DNA of 64,000 bases from JALZAI01 sp038212215 (GCA_038212215.1 JBBQUT010000015.1:1-64000); one strand, 5' to 3'; shown: positions 53,274 to 62,878, counted from the first letter of the stretch. Notes: generated by a model from the sequence alone, not told the origin. Translations and numbers: made by a program.

Positions 53274-53717
53274 ATGTCACACGTACGGCGTTTCGACCAC
53301 GTCGGTATCACCGTTGCCGACCTCGACACGGTGACGGCGTTCTTCGTTGAGCTGGGTCTCGAGGTCGAGGGCACGCAGATGTTCGTGGAGGGAAAGTTCC
53401 TGGACATGGTCATCGGCATCCCCGACTCCCGCACCGAGATCGTCATGCTGCGCCCGCCCGACGGAGGCACCCGACTGGAGCTCTCGAGGTTCGTCCGGCC
53501 CGACCACCAGCCCGGATCGCCGACCGCGATGGCCAACGAGCTCGGGCTGCGCAACGTCGCCTTCGAGGTCGACGATCTCCAAGTGGCGGTCGACGGGCTG
53601 GCCGCGCACGGCTACGGGCTGGTCGGCGACATCGGCCAGTACGAGCACATCTGGCGTATGGCCTACGTGCGGGGTCCGGAGGGGATCATCGTGTCCCTGG
53701 CCGAGCGCATCGGGTGA
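53274..53717 (+). CDS. VOC family protein
   Basis: The 147-residue protein has two VOC half-modules: FDHVGITVADLDTVTAFFVE with GLEVEG, and LGLRNVAFEVDDLQVAVDGL with YVRGPEGIIVSLAE. The His and Glu positions in DHVGI, NVAFEV and GIIVSLAE fit metal binding only partly. ATG 53274 lies 9 bases after GGAGG, which overlaps the rival ATG at 53265. The substrate is unknown. It stands alone between the chimeric remnant and a 500-base gene-poor stretch. Confidence 0.85.
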   Translation: MSHVRRFDHVGITVADLDTVTAFFVELGLEVEGTQMFVEGKFLDMVIGIPDSRTEIVMLRPPDGGTRLELSRFVRPDHQPGSPTAMANELGLRNVAFEVDDLQVAVDGLAAHGYGLVGDIGQYEHIWRMAYVRGPEGIIVSLAERIG

Positions 53718-54235
53718 CGTGTCTTCAGCCGCGCGCCGACCTCGCCGGTGACGCCCGCCGGCGGCTACGTCGCGAAGGTCCTTCAAGACTGGGCTTTAAC
53801 CAGGACTCGCTCGTCGACCAACGACGAGCGAGACATCTCGCGGAACTGCGCGCAGCCGGAAGTGACCGTCCCGTAGAGCTTCCTCTCACGGGAGGGCAGT
53901 CAGGCCAGCCGTAACACCCCGGCGACGCGGCTTCGCTGTCTCACGCGGTAGAGCCCACCCGGTCGCCCTGGATGACCACGTAGGGATCCTCGAGAAGTGC
54001 TGGTCGTGGATGTTGCCGAAGTTGAGTGGCCTGCCGAAGTCAGAGATCCGGCTGTTTCTCGGTGAGGGCCCCAGTTCCGGCGTTGCGTCCGGCTGGTGGC
54101 GGCCACAGGGGCGACGGGAGATGGCCGGGTAGCCAGTCGAGTGTCTCGTGCCGCAGCGTTGCTGCGGACGGCTCGCGTGCTTCGATAACGCTCATCATCG
54201 GTGTCGCGGTGCCGATGAAAGGGGCAGGAGGTGCG
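53718..54235. other. Gene-poor stretch
   Basis: No supported gene in about 518 bases. The final 20 bases carry GGGGCAGGAGGTGCG, the ribosome site for the GGDEF protein. Confidence 0.45.
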
Positions 54236-55765
54236 ATGTCCAAGCGTAGTTTGTGGATGGCCGCGGCGGCGGTGTCCGTGGCTGCGTCCATATACGGGCT
54301 GTGGCTGGGCCAACGGTGGGGCGGTGCCCTCGCCACCCGGACAGTCGATGACGTGGGCCTACTCGTGTTCGCACTGTTCGCGACCTTATGCACAGCTCGG
54401 GCCGCACAGCGAGGCAGTGGACGCCAGCGCCACAGCTGGGTCGCGCTCGGCGTGGGCCTGGCCGCCTGGTCCATAGGCGAAGTCATCTGGTGCTACTACG
54501 AGCTATGGCAGGGCCTTGACCAGACCCCGTTCCCGTCACCGGCGGACGCTTCGTTCCTGCTGTTCCCGGTGGGCGCCGGTGTGGCGCTGTACCTGTTCCC
54601 GGCCGGCCACAGCACCCAGTCCCGCAGCCGCCTGATCCTGGACGGGATCATCGTTGCCGGCTCGCTGTTCGTGATCTCCTGGGTGAGCGCACTGGGCAGC
54701 GTCTACCGGGCAGGCGCCTACAGCCACCTCGCCCTCGACGTGTCCCTCGCCTACCCAGCCGCCGACCTGGTGATCATCACGATGACGATCATCGTGCTCG
54801 CCCGCGCATGCACGGCGCAACGCCTCACCCTCGGGCTCTTGGCTGCCGGAATCGTCTTGATGGCGCTGTCGGACAGCGCCTTCGCCTACCTGACCACACT
54901 CAACTCCTATCACACCGGCAGCCTCATAGACCTCGGCTGGGTGGCCGCCCTGTCGGTGCTCGGGCTGGCCGCGCTGTCCAGCTCACCCCAGTCACCGACC
55001 ACGCTGGAGCAAGTCCACGTTCCGACCAGGGCCCGCCTCTGGCTGCCCTACCTACCATTGCTGCTGGCCGGCGTGGTCGGCATGCACCGCGTGCTGCCCG
55101 GACTGAACTCGGGCCCAATACCCATCGCGGCCTTCATTCTGGTGATCACCGTCCTCATTCGGCAATTCATCGTGCTGGCCGAGAATCGGCGACTGCTGCT
55201 CACCGTCGCGCGCCAAGCCTTCCACGACCCCCTCACCGGCCTCGCCAACCGCGCCCTGTTCACCGACCGCCTCAACCACGCCGTACAACGACACCAACGA
55301 GAACTGATACCGCTGGCGGTGCTGTGCCTTGACCTCGATGACTTCAAGCTGGTGAACGACAGCCTCGGCCACCCCGCCGGAGACGAATTGCTGATCCGCG
55401 TCGCTGAACGCCTGACCGGTTGCCTGCGTACTACCGACACCGTGGCCAGACTCGGCGGCGACGAATTCGCCATCCTCATCGAACACAGCGCCCAGGACGC
55501 CCTGCTCACGGCTGCACGAGTGCTCGAGACCTTCCAACCCCCCTTCCTCATCAACGGACAACCACTCACAATGCACGCCAGCCTCGGCCTGAGCAGCGCC
55601 AACGCCTCGGCCACCGACATAACTGCCGACACCCTGCTCAAACGAGCCGACCTCGCCCTCTACGCCGCCAAACACGCCGGGGGCCGCAACTTACAAATCT
55701 TCACACCAGACCTGCACCTCCCCGACCAAGCAGCCCAGCTTCAAGACCACTCCCCGACCCGATGA
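54236..55765 (+). CDS. Membrane diguanylate cyclase (GGDEF)
   Basis: The 509-residue protein has a membrane region of about nine to ten helices (1-320), a short linker helix and a GGDEF domain (about 335-490): FHDPLTGLANRALFTDRLNH, LCLDLDDFKLVNDSLGHPAG, RLGGDEFAIL. The catalytic GGDEF is intact and an inhibitory site RxxD (RTTD) stands five residues before it, so it should make cyclic di-GMP with feedback control. No EAL domain follows, unlike many actinobacterial relatives; the protein ends about 18 residues after the GGDEF domain. GGAGG 5 bases upstream supports ATG 54236. Confidence 0.92.
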   Translation: MSKRSLWMAAAAVSVAASIYGLWLGQRWGGALATRTVDDVGLLVFALFATLCTARAAQRGSGRQRHSWVALGVGLAAWSIGEVIWCYYELWQGLDQTPFPSPADASFLLFPVGAGVALYLFPAGHSTQSRSRLILDGIIVAGSLFVISWVSALGSVYRAGAYSHLALDVSLAYPAADLVIITMTIIVLARACTAQRLTLGLLAAGIVLMALSDSAFAYLTTLNSYHTGSLIDLGWVAALSVLGLAALSSSPQSPTTLEQVHVPTRARLWLPYLPLLLAGVVGMHRVLPGLNSGPIPIAAFILVITVLIRQFIVLAENRRLLLTVARQAFHDPLTGLANRALFTDRLNHAVQRHQRELIPLAVLCLDLDDFKLVNDSLGHPAGDELLIRVAERLTGCLRTTDTVARLGGDEFAILIEHSAQDALLTAARVLETFQPPFLINGQPLTMHASLGLSSANASATDITADTLLKRADLALYAAKHAGGRNLQIFTPDLHLPDQAAQLQDHSPTR

Positions 55766-55875
55766 CGCTCGAACGAGACCGAACCCGGCGAGCAAGGGAA
55801 TCGCGGAAGAACACTGCCGGGCCTTGCACGCCCGGCGAATGCCCGATGATCAAGAACGTTCCGTCATCTGCCCCC

Positions 55876-55905
55876 TCAGCGGGCGGGTGCCCGGATGGGA
55901 TCCCT
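55876..55905 (+). repeat. Inverted repeat, left arm
   Basis: These 30 bases match the reverse complement of 56506-56535 at 26 of 30 positions (shared core GGGATCCC and CGGGCACCCGCCCG). The two arms flank the small gene at 56062-56367. Confidence 0.65.
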
Positions 55906-56061
55906 TGTGACACAGGACCAAGGTGGACTACGCCGTCACGATCGTGCCGGCCAAGTCGTGTCCGCACGGGGATCCCTCACCGGCGACGGCTGACGCGCTA
56001 CCGGGCTACCGCCGCACGGCCGAGTAGAGGACCAGCCGCAGCTACGAACGCAAGTGGAGCG

Positions 56062-56367
56062 TCAGGGGGTATGACGTCCCAGTCGGCGCAAGGCGGTGCC
56101 GATGATCGGTATGCGATGCCAGCCCCGCTGAATGACGACACGGCGAGCGAATCGCGCTCGGTCACGCAGCATCACGGCCAACCCGGTACGTGAGCGGTCC
56201 TCGATCCCGTCAGCCTGCTTGCTCGCCCAACGCGCGCACCGCAGACACAGCGTGACCTCGGGATGGTTGCCGAGGTGCACCAGCTTCTCTGGGTCGTCGA
56301 GGGTCCCGAAGCACCAGCACTCCGATCGGCCGACGAACTCGTCTTCAATCGCTGTCCTTGTGTACAT
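56062..56367 (-). CDS. Small Cys-containing hypothetical protein
   Basis: The 101-residue protein is not recognised. It has ECWCFG (near 16-21) and LCLRCARWASKQADGIEDR (near 40-58), so four Cys that could bind zinc, and a basic C-terminus (RRVVIQRGWHRIP). ATG 56367 is preceded by GGGGGGCGCC. It is bracketed by an inverted repeat (55876-55905 and 56506-56535), which suggests a small mobile or mobilised unit. Confidence 0.5.
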   Translation of the reverse strand: MYTRTAIEDEFVGRSECWCFGTLDDPEKLVHLGNHPEVTLCLRCARWASKQADGIEDRSRTGLAVMLRDRARFARRVVIQRGWHRIPIIGTALRRLGRHTP

Positions 56368-56379
56368 GGCGCCCCCCAA

Positions 56380-56923
56380 TCGTCGTCAGTATCCCGTCAG
56401 GCGGCGTGCCGGCAGACTGCCTCCGGTTCGCGCGGCGCGCAAACGACCCACACCTCCCCTGGCGCGCTACCTACCGGCCAGCCGCTGCGAGACTTCTTTC
56501 CCGTTAGGGATCCCGAGCGGGCACCCGCCCGGTGATCGGACCGCCTACGAGAAGACCTGGATCGTCGGACGGTTCGCCCTGTCCACGGTCAAGGGCGAGT
56601 CCGACGACGTTCCGCTATCGGGACGCCGGAACCGCTTGCGGTGATGTCCGGCCACATGCTGGCCACCCCGCGTGCGCGCAACCCGCAGATTCGTATGCCC
56701 CGCGCGGTGTTCGCGTGTCACACAGGTACGTCTTACGGGACGCGCGCGGCTGCCCCGACGAGAGAGCATGAGATTCATCTGCGCGTCGACTGCTTGACCG
56801 ACGTGCCGCGCAGACGGTTCCGGCGCGCTTGCTGGGGCAGTCGGCGCAACCGTCTCGCCATATGTGCGTGCGGCGGGAGATCGCTGGGGGGCATCTGGCG
56901 GCTGGTTCGGATGGCGCTGGCGG
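56380..56923. other. Gene-poor stretch
   Basis: No supported gene. It contains the right arm of the inverted repeat (56506-56535) and otherwise only short arginine-rich frames. Confidence 0.45.
56506..56535 (-). repeat. Inverted repeat, right arm
   Basis: Partner of 55876-55905; 26 of 30 bases match in inverted orientation, about 600 bases apart. Confidence 0.65.
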
Positions 56924-57529
56924 TCAGGTGGGGCTGGGGTCTGGGTCAGCAGGGGTTGAGAGCAGACGCTCGACCCGTCGGTCGGGAAGGAGCCACATCA
57001 GGGCGACAATGACGTAGACGGCGATGCCGACCCATTGGCTCAGGGCGAGCGCCGACGCGATGGCGAGGCCGTAGAGGACGGGTGACGCCTTGCCTTTGAG
57101 GTCACGCCCCAGTGCTCGGGCGAGCCGCGAGTTCCTGCCCTCGGCGCGGAGCAGCGCGGTCTGCAGGACGAAGTACGCCAGGGATGCGCCGAGCAGCGTG
57201 ATGCCGTAAGTGGCGGTCGGCGTGGGCGGGAAGTCGTTCTCGCTCATCCACGCTGTAGTGAACGGCACGAGGGACAACCAGAACAGCAGGTGCAGGTTCG
57301 CCCACAGGACACCGCCGGTAACGTGGTCAACCACCGAGAGCATGTGGTGGTGGTTGTTCCAGTAGATGCCCAGGTAGACGAAGCTGAGCAGGTAGGCCAG
57401 CAGCACCGGCAGTTCGTGTCGCAGCGACTCCCAGGAGGTGCCGTGCGGCTGCTTCAGTTCCAGCACCATGACGGTGATGAGGATCGCGATGACGCCGTCG
57501 CTGAATGCTTCCATCCGTCCGGTGGTCAT
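56924..57529 (-). CDS. TMEM175-family potassium channel
   Basis: The 201-residue protein opens with RMEAFSDGVIAILITVMVLE, the filter-lining helix signature of TMEM175 (DUF1211) channels (R-x-x-x-FSDGV-x-AI-x-IT). Further helices follow (LPVLLAYLLSFVYLGIYWNN, ANLHLLFWLSLVPFTTAWM), with the HHHML stretch after helix 2. Bacterial members are K+ leak channels of about six helices assembled as tetramers. ATG 57529 is near the epoxide hydrolase remnant and in the same direction. Confidence 0.9.
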   Translation of the reverse strand: MTTGRMEAFSDGVIAILITVMVLELKQPHGTSWESLRHELPVLLAYLLSFVYLGIYWNNHHHMLSVVDHVTGGVLWANLHLLFWLSLVPFTTAWMSENDFPPTPTATYGITLLGASLAYFVLQTALLRAEGRNSRLARALGRDLKGKASPVLYGLAIASALALSQWVGIAVYVIVALMWLLPDRRVERLLSTPADPDPSPT

Positions 57530-57562
57530 GGCGGACAGCTTCGTGGACCGCAGCGTCCTACA

Positions 57563-58590
57563 TCAAGCCGGGCGCGGGCCGGCCGCCGTCGCGTCGCGTC
57601 GCGTCGCGTCGCGTCGACCGTATGGTCCCGTCATCAACGCATGAGACCGCGCCAGGAACGCGGTGATGTCCTCGGCCAGCAGTGCGGGTTGCTCGTGTGG
57701 TGCGAAGTGGCCGCCTCGTGGCAGCTGCGTGTAGCGGGTGACGTGGTAGGTCCGTTCGGCCCAGCTGCGTGGTGGGGCGGCGAGGTCCTTGGGGAACAGC
57801 GCGACGGCCGTGGGGACATCGACACGGGTGACGCGCTCGGCGAGTCCCGTGCCGAATTCGTAGTAGGGGCGAAACGAGGTCGCGATGCTGCTGGTGAACC
57901 AGGAGAGAGAGGCCACCGTGAGGATGTCCTCGTCGGCGAACACCAAGTCCAGCCGCTGTTCGTGGTCACTCCATGTCCAGTATTTCTCGACGAGCCAGGA
58001 GAGCAGGCCGGCCGGTGAGTCCGTCAGACCCTGGGCCAGGGTGAGCGGTCGGGTCATCTGCTGGTGCTCGTAGACGCCTTCGGTCGCGAACCACCGTGCC
58101 AGTTCGTCCAGGTAGGCCTGCTCCGCCGGGGTGATCGTCGACGCCTCCACCGACGCCGGTTCTGCGATCGACAGCAGGTGGATGCCGGCCACCGCCGCCG
58201 GATGGTGCTGAGCCAGTAGCGAGGTCACACCGGGGCCGAGGTCGCCGCCGTGGGCTGCATACCGTTCGAAGCCCAGCTCGTCGGCCATCAGCCGGTGCCA
58301 CAGTTCGTGCGTCGGCACGGCAGCGGGCAGGTCGCCGGCCTGCGGTGTGAACCCGAAGCCGGGCAGGCCCGGGATCACGACGGTGCACGCGTCGTCGGGA
58401 TGACCGCCCCACCGCGACGGAGCGGCGAGCCGCCGGGCGAGGCGGACCAGCTCAACCGGACTGCTCGGCCATCCGTTGCTCAGCACGATCGGGAACGGAT
58501 CAGAACCCTCACCGTCGAAGCGCAGGTAATGCAGCCGGGCTGTGTCTGGAGCCGCCACCGCCCATGGCAACGCGTTGATCTCGCTCGTGC
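57563..58590 (-). pseudogene. Epoxide hydrolase, N-terminally truncated
   Basis: The frame shows an alpha/beta-hydrolase of the microsomal epoxide hydrolase type: SNGWPSSPVELVRLARRL, CTVVIPGLPGFGFT, nucleophile region AAHGGDLGPGVTSLLA (Asp), and the catalytic His in PRGGHFAPHEQPALL. The usual first 100-odd residues (the N-terminal epoxide hydrolase domain) are missing; homology begins at INALPWAV near 58590, where the sequence changes to the antisense of a CopA remnant. No start codon is credible there. The C-terminus is extended by a GCGTC tandem repeat (RRDATRRDATAAG). Confidence 0.75.
57587..57616. repeat. GCGTC pentanucleotide tandem repeat
   Basis: About six units of GCGTC in a row inside the 3' end of the epoxide hydrolase frame. 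Five-base units change the frame with each gain or loss, so length here would alter the C-terminus. Confidence 0.85.
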
Positions 58591-58605
58591 CGCCGCCAGT
58601 CGTAG

Positions 58606-58902
58606 GACGTCCGCCAGAACCTCGTCTTCGCCCTCGCCTACAACGGCATCGGCATCCCCATCGCCGCCGGCGCCCTCTACCCGGTCCTGGGTTGGCGGCT
58701 CTCACCCATGATCGCCGCCGCAGCGATGGCGCTGTCCTCGCTGTCGGTCGTCGGCGACGCAAGCCGACTACGCCGCTACCACCCCCCGGCAACGACCCAA
58801 CCCGGCGCCGGGCCGACCACCATTGCATCCGCGACACCGACGTCCGAGCCCGACAACCAATCCAGCGCCGCCCCTGCTGCAGCGGCGAGCGGCAGACGGT
58901 GA
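58606..58902 (+). pseudogene. Copper P-type ATPase (CopA-like) C-terminal remnant
   Basis: The frame reads RQNLVFALAYNGIGIPIAAG, then LYPVLGWRLSPMIAAAAMAL and SSLSVVGDASRLRRY, the last two membrane helices of P1B-type copper ATPases (QNL-x-FA-x-x-YN, IPiAAG-x-LyP, LSPm-AaaAMa-SS). The P-loop-like DKTGT, metal-binding and other domains are absent. A disordered Pro/Ser tail leads to a stop at 58902. It starts where the epoxide hydrolase remnant ends, on the other strand. Confidence 0.8.
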
Positions 58903-59420
58903 GGACATGACCCAGTCACGTCTGATCGCCGCGACTAACGAGGCGAATGACGCCACCGTTCTGCTCCGCTCCGACGTCCACACTATGTTTGGCGCGGGGT
59001 ACCTCGGCATCGCACCGAACTTCAGCCTGTCGTGATCCCGCGACTACGCCCCGAGTTCGGGAACGGCGAGGAGTTCCACCCGGCGAGCAGCGTCGAGCGA
59101 ACCGATCGCCGTACCTCCACGGCGACCCGATCGGCCGGCCCGCGAGTCCTCGAGCGACATCTCGACGAATTCTTTCCTGCGGTCCTAACCGTTCCGATGC
59201 TGTGCGACGAACCGCGCTTCCATTAGTCGGTCACCTCGTGCCCTACGACCTTTCGTTTCGTCGCAACGAAAGCCGCCCAATTCAGGAACACCCCGTTGCA
59301 TTACTTAACTGCCATTGCATTACTCAACTGTCTGTGGACAACCGACCAGCGGAGTGTCGGCCACCAGGTCACGGCTTAGTGCGGTGATCACCATCGCCCG
59401 ACGGCGCCTGCATGGCGCCT
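58903..59420. other. Gene-poor stretch with a possible 42-codon frame
   Basis: A 42-residue frame (ATG 58907 to stop 59035), preceded by GTGAGGAC, reads ATVLLRSDVHTMFGAGYLGI in part; it has no recognised family. The remainder shows no gene. Confidence 0.35.
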
Positions 59421-59792
59421 TCAACTGCCGATCGGCAGCCGGCGGATGCGCAGGGTGTTCTCGCCGAGCACAACGACGGCGCCTGCGTCGAGGTCGTCGC
59501 TGACGGTCGGCAGGTTGTCGAGGATCAGCGCCGCTTGTTCGGCCGGGCGCTCGTTGACCGCGCGCCGCATAAGGATGAACGACGGCGTCGTCGCCCCAGA
59601 CCGTGCAAGGATCGCGCCGAAGTCCGTGTCCGCACTGATCAACACCCGGTCCTCCGATCGGGCGGCGGCCATGACCGTCTCATCAGTGGCCGACCTCAAG
59701 CCGACCTCGCGAGCGACGATGACGTCATGGCCGGCGGCGCGCAGCGGCTCGGCAACCTTGGGCGAGATGTTCTGGTCGAGAAGGAACCTCAT
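59421..59792 (-). CDS. DUF5615 PIN-like toxin
   Basis: The 123-residue protein has the PIN-like DUF5615 pattern: MRFLLDQNISPKVAEPLRAA with Asp6, VAREVGLRSATDETVMAAA, and DRVLISADTDFGAILARSG with acidic residues in DTDF. These acidic residues would bind metal for RNA cleavage. It is the toxin half of a DUF433/DUF5615 pair; its ATG at 59792 overlaps the antitoxin stop (59789) by four bases. All expected acidic positions are present. Confidence 0.88.
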   Translation of the reverse strand: MRFLLDQNISPKVAEPLRAAGHDVIVAREVGLRSATDETVMAAARSEDRVLISADTDFGAILARSGATTPSFILMRRAVNERPAEQAALILDNLPTVSDDLDAGAVVVLGENTLRIRRLPIGS

Positions 59793-60019
59793 GCTGGGTG
59801 GCGGAGCGGCAACTCACGCTCACGCACGGCTGCGGCCGCGTAACGCAGCGCTTGGGCGACGTCCTCGGCCTCGAGATCGGAAAAATCATCGAGGATCTCG
59901 GCGACCGACATGCCGTCGGCCACCATTCCCACGACGGTGGCGACAGGCATGCGCAAACCGCGGATGCAGGGCAGGCCGCCCATCACATCCGGGTTGGTCG
60001 TGATCCGGTCGTAGGGCAT
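59789..60019 (-). CDS. DUF433 antitoxin
   Basis: The 76-residue protein has the DUF433 pattern: YDRITTNPDVMGGLPCIRGL with RMPVATVVGMVADGMSVAEI and LDDFSDLEAEDVAQALRYAA. This is a small helix-turn-helix antitoxin that should bind the DUF5615 toxin and repress the pair. ATG 60019 is chosen because MPYDRITTNPDV is the normal start of the family. The pair lies next to the integrase, a usual place for stabilising modules on mobile elements. Confidence 0.9.
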   Translation of the reverse strand: MPYDRITTNPDVMGGLPCIRGLRMPVATVVGMVADGMSVAEILDDFSDLEAEDVAQALRYAAAAVRERELPLRHPA

Positions 60020-60125
60020 GGAGTGAGCGTAGCGGCGTCGGTTGTCGTTGGACGTGTCTTTGGCGGGGCGCGCGTGGCAGAGGGCCGTGGCAGACCGAAC
60101 GCACCGGCCCATCTCGGAGGCGATC

Positions 60126-61170
60126 ATGGCCAGCCTGGCGAAGTGTGCAGACGGACACTGGCGGGCGCGGTACCGCGACACCGCGGGCAGGAAACACTCG
60201 AAGCACTTCAAGCGCAAGGCCGACGCCCAGCACTGGCTCGACGAGGTGACGACCGCCGTCACCACGGGCATGTACGTCGATCCCGGGCGGTCGCGCCTCA
60301 CCGTAGGCGACTGGGTGCAGCGCTGGATTGAGACCAAGGTCGACCTCAAGCCGTCGACCGAGGCGCGGTACGAGGGCATCCTGCGTGGCAACGTGCTGCC
60401 GCAGTGGCGTGACGTCCGGCTGGCCGACGTCACCCACGGCGACGTCGCAGCCTGGATCGCGACGCTGACCGCCTCCGGGTTGGCACCGTCGACCGTGCGT
60501 CAGATTCACCGTGTCTTCTCGCTCAGCCTCACGCTCGCGGTCCGCGACGGGCGCATGGCCCGTAACCCCGCCGACCATGTCCCGCTGCCTCGGGCCCGGA
60601 AGCGCGAGAAGCTCTTTCTGACCGTCGACCAGGTCGACGATCTTGCCGACGCAGCCGGCGACTACCGCACAGCGATCCTGTTCCTCGCGTTCCCCGGCGT
60701 GCGCTTCGGTGAGCTGACCGCGCTCCGGGTGCGCCGGCTGGACCTGATGCGCCGCCGCGCCGAGATTGTCGAGGCCGTCGCCGAGGTGCACGGCGCGGCT
60801 GTCTTCAGCACTCCGAAGTCCCACCAGGTTCGCAGCGTCCCGATCCCACGCTTCCTCGTCGAAGAGCTGGCTCAACTCGTCGCCGGGCGTCGTCCTGAGG
60901 ACTTCGTCTTCACTTCGCCGAAGGGCGGTCTGCTCCGGCTGACGAACTTCCGGCCGACCGTCTTCGACCACGCAGTGCGCGCAGCGGGACTGGACGGGCT
61001 GACACCGCACAGCCTGCGCCACACCGCGGCGTCACGGTTTCGCGAGCGGCGCCGATGTGAAGGTCGTGCAGCGGATGCTCGGCCATTATGCGGGTGATCC
61101 GTGTCAAGTGGATCATGAATGTTCTCGGTATCGGCGTGCTGCGGACTTTTGCGGACCGAACCGCAGTTGA
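60126..61170 (+). pseudogene. Tyrosine integrase, frameshifted near the C-terminus
   Basis: From ATG 60126 (GGAGG upstream) the frame has an AP2-like arm domain, a SAM-like N-domain (WVQRWIETKVDLKPSTEARY) and the catalytic domain with Arg in FPGVRFGELTALR and H-x-x-R in LTPHSLRHTAAS. At about 61035-61045 the conserved sequence shifts to another frame (SGADVKVVQRMLGH), after which an unrelated tail (YAGDPCQVDHECSRYRRAAD) runs to a TGA at 61168-61170. The active-site Tyr region (normally YGH, then Y-nucleophile) is not seen. The enzyme is therefore probably dead. It ends about 60 bases from the right att-like repeat, as expected for a tRNA-targeting integrase. Confidence 0.82.
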
Positions 61171-61227
61171 TCATGTTCCCGGAACTCGACCAGAACGCTG
61201 CAGGCCAGTAGTTATCGGACCTGCAGG

Positions 61228-61481
61228 TGGTGGGCCCCGCGGGGCTCGAACCCGCAACCTACGGAAAAGGCTGTGGCGGCATCCGACGAGGGGGGAATCC
61301 CCGTATTTGTTGGCCTCCGAGGACCTGGGACGCGTCCGCGGTTGCCACGTATGACGGTGGTTTTCCGACGATCGTAACCGTTACGTATCCGCCTCCAAGA
61401 TCAAGATCGTCGGCCGGAGAGCCGGCGAGCGACGGCCTAGGAAGCTGACGACGGGTCGAGCTCACTGCGCCCGAGCGGGAG
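61228..61481. repeat. Right att-like direct repeat with tRNA 3' end
   Basis: On the minus strand, 61264-61228 reads as the 3' end of a tRNA: T-arm GCGGG-TTCGAGC-CCCGC, acceptor strand GGGGCCC, then ACCA. No 5' half is found to the right. The part 61234-61481 is the direct-repeat partner of 12751-13004, with a 31-base identical core and the 13-base palindrome CGTAACCGTTACG at 61374-61386. The short plus-strand frame with GLEPATYG that crosses the core is a translation of the T-arm, not a gene. Confidence 0.78.
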
Positions 61482-61590
61482 GAGTCGAACCGAGAGTCTA
61501 GTCGGGCTGAGCGACACATTGCTCCGTTGTCGAGGTCGACCATTACTGCCGGAAGGTTGGCAACTAGCAAGCCGAAGTGAGCGTCCTGAC

Positions 61591-61884
61591 GTGAATCCCG
61601 GCGCCGACCCCGACCACCCGTTCTACGGACGAATCATCGTTTTCACGGGCGCGTTGATGTCCAGAACGCGGCAGATGGCATGGGAAGACGTGGTTCGCGT
61701 CGGCGGCATTCCCGAACCGAACGTCACGAAGCGAACCAATGTCCTAGTCATCGGCGACATCAACCCGGCTGTGCTGGCCCCGGGCGTGATCACCACAGGC
61801 AAGGCCGCCCACGTCCTCGCCCTCCAGGACAAAGGGCAAGACATCGAGTTGATGGCCGAGGACGACTTTGTCCGCACTCTGTAG
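61591..61884 (+). CDS. Stand-alone BRCT domain, possibly a truncated exonuclease
   Basis: The 97-residue frame has a BRCT domain: FYGRIIVFTGALMSRTRQMA with WEDVVRVGGIPEPNVTKRTN, VLVIGDI and DIELMAEDDFVRTL. This matches the C-terminal BRCT of actinobacterial DEDDh exonucleases, but the exonuclease domain is absent upstream, where the att-like repeat begins. It may be a fragment cut by the insertion or a free domain started at GTG 61591; the ribosome site is weak. Confidence 0.65.
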   Translation: MNPGADPDHPFYGRIIVFTGALMSRTRQMAWEDVVRVGGIPEPNVTKRTNVLVIGDINPAVLAPGVITTGKAAHVLALQDKGQDIELMAEDDFVRTL

Positions 61885-62878
61885 CCCCTCGCGTTCGCTG
61901 TCCGGAGACGTGAACACGAATTAGTGGCGCTGATCGACCGCATCCTGTGCGACCTCGAACAATCGCTGCGGAGGCTGCTCGACATCAGCCGCGACGGCGG
62001 ACCCACCGTGCGAGGCAGCACCGACGTCCGTGAGCTGCACAAGCTTCACCTCGCAAGTGGAGCGAGTGCACCGATTCGATCTCCGGGAATTATGAGTTCG
62101 CGAGCGCGTGGCCGCCAGATATAAAGACTTGCTCGTCGTCTTCGATCGCTTCGCGCGCCTTCGTGCATTCCCGGCCCGGCCGTAGATCGACGCTCATGCC
62201 CGGCGTATTTGCCGCAGTCACGTATGCGATGCGCCAATCGATATCTAGGTCGACCTTGTCGAGGTGGATCTTGCTGTAGCGACTGAGCATGGGCGACGCA
62301 GCGTTCTTTCCGGCAACGGCGTATCTGCGTGCCGAATTGGTGCGACAGCTCGACACAGGCCGGATCTAGGACCGGACATGCCGGCCGTTGTTGCCACGCT
62401 CAACGCGATCTGTGGGTCAACGGTTCGTCGGCTTCGACACCGACGATGGCGACGCAAAGGCCGGCTCCATTCGGTGCCTAACGGCGAATGGAGCGTGAGC
62501 CAAGACGCGTCCGGGGTGCGCAGGCGCGCTCGCTATGCGCGCTTGGGCGTGGGAGCGCACGGGGGCGGCGTCCGTGAGGCGATCGACTGCCGGACGGTCG
62601 TCGCGGTAGATAGCGCTGATCGAACACCGCCAGTTGCCGCTGCCCGTCACCAACGGGGTATTGCCCAGACAGGGCCACTATCCCGTGACGCTAGGTTGGC
62701 CGCCAGGGTCGCGGGCCGCACCGATCAGCAGTGCTGATAATCGCCTACCGGGTCCGCAGAGAGTCGGTCTACAACATGCCAACGTGGTGCGGGGTGGCAG
62801 CCGCCGGGCGAGTGGAACGCGGCTTGACCGCAGTTGGGGCGGCGGGCGAATAGACGTGCGCGGCGCCACGGAGCTGGC
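61885..62878. other. Gene-poor stretch of about 1 kb
   Basis: No confident gene. A 66-codon minus-strand frame from ATG 62290 to about 62090 (MLSRYSKIHLDKVDLDIDWR at its start) has protein-like composition but no family and no clear ribosome site. The remainder looks like decayed sequence. Confidence 0.35.
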
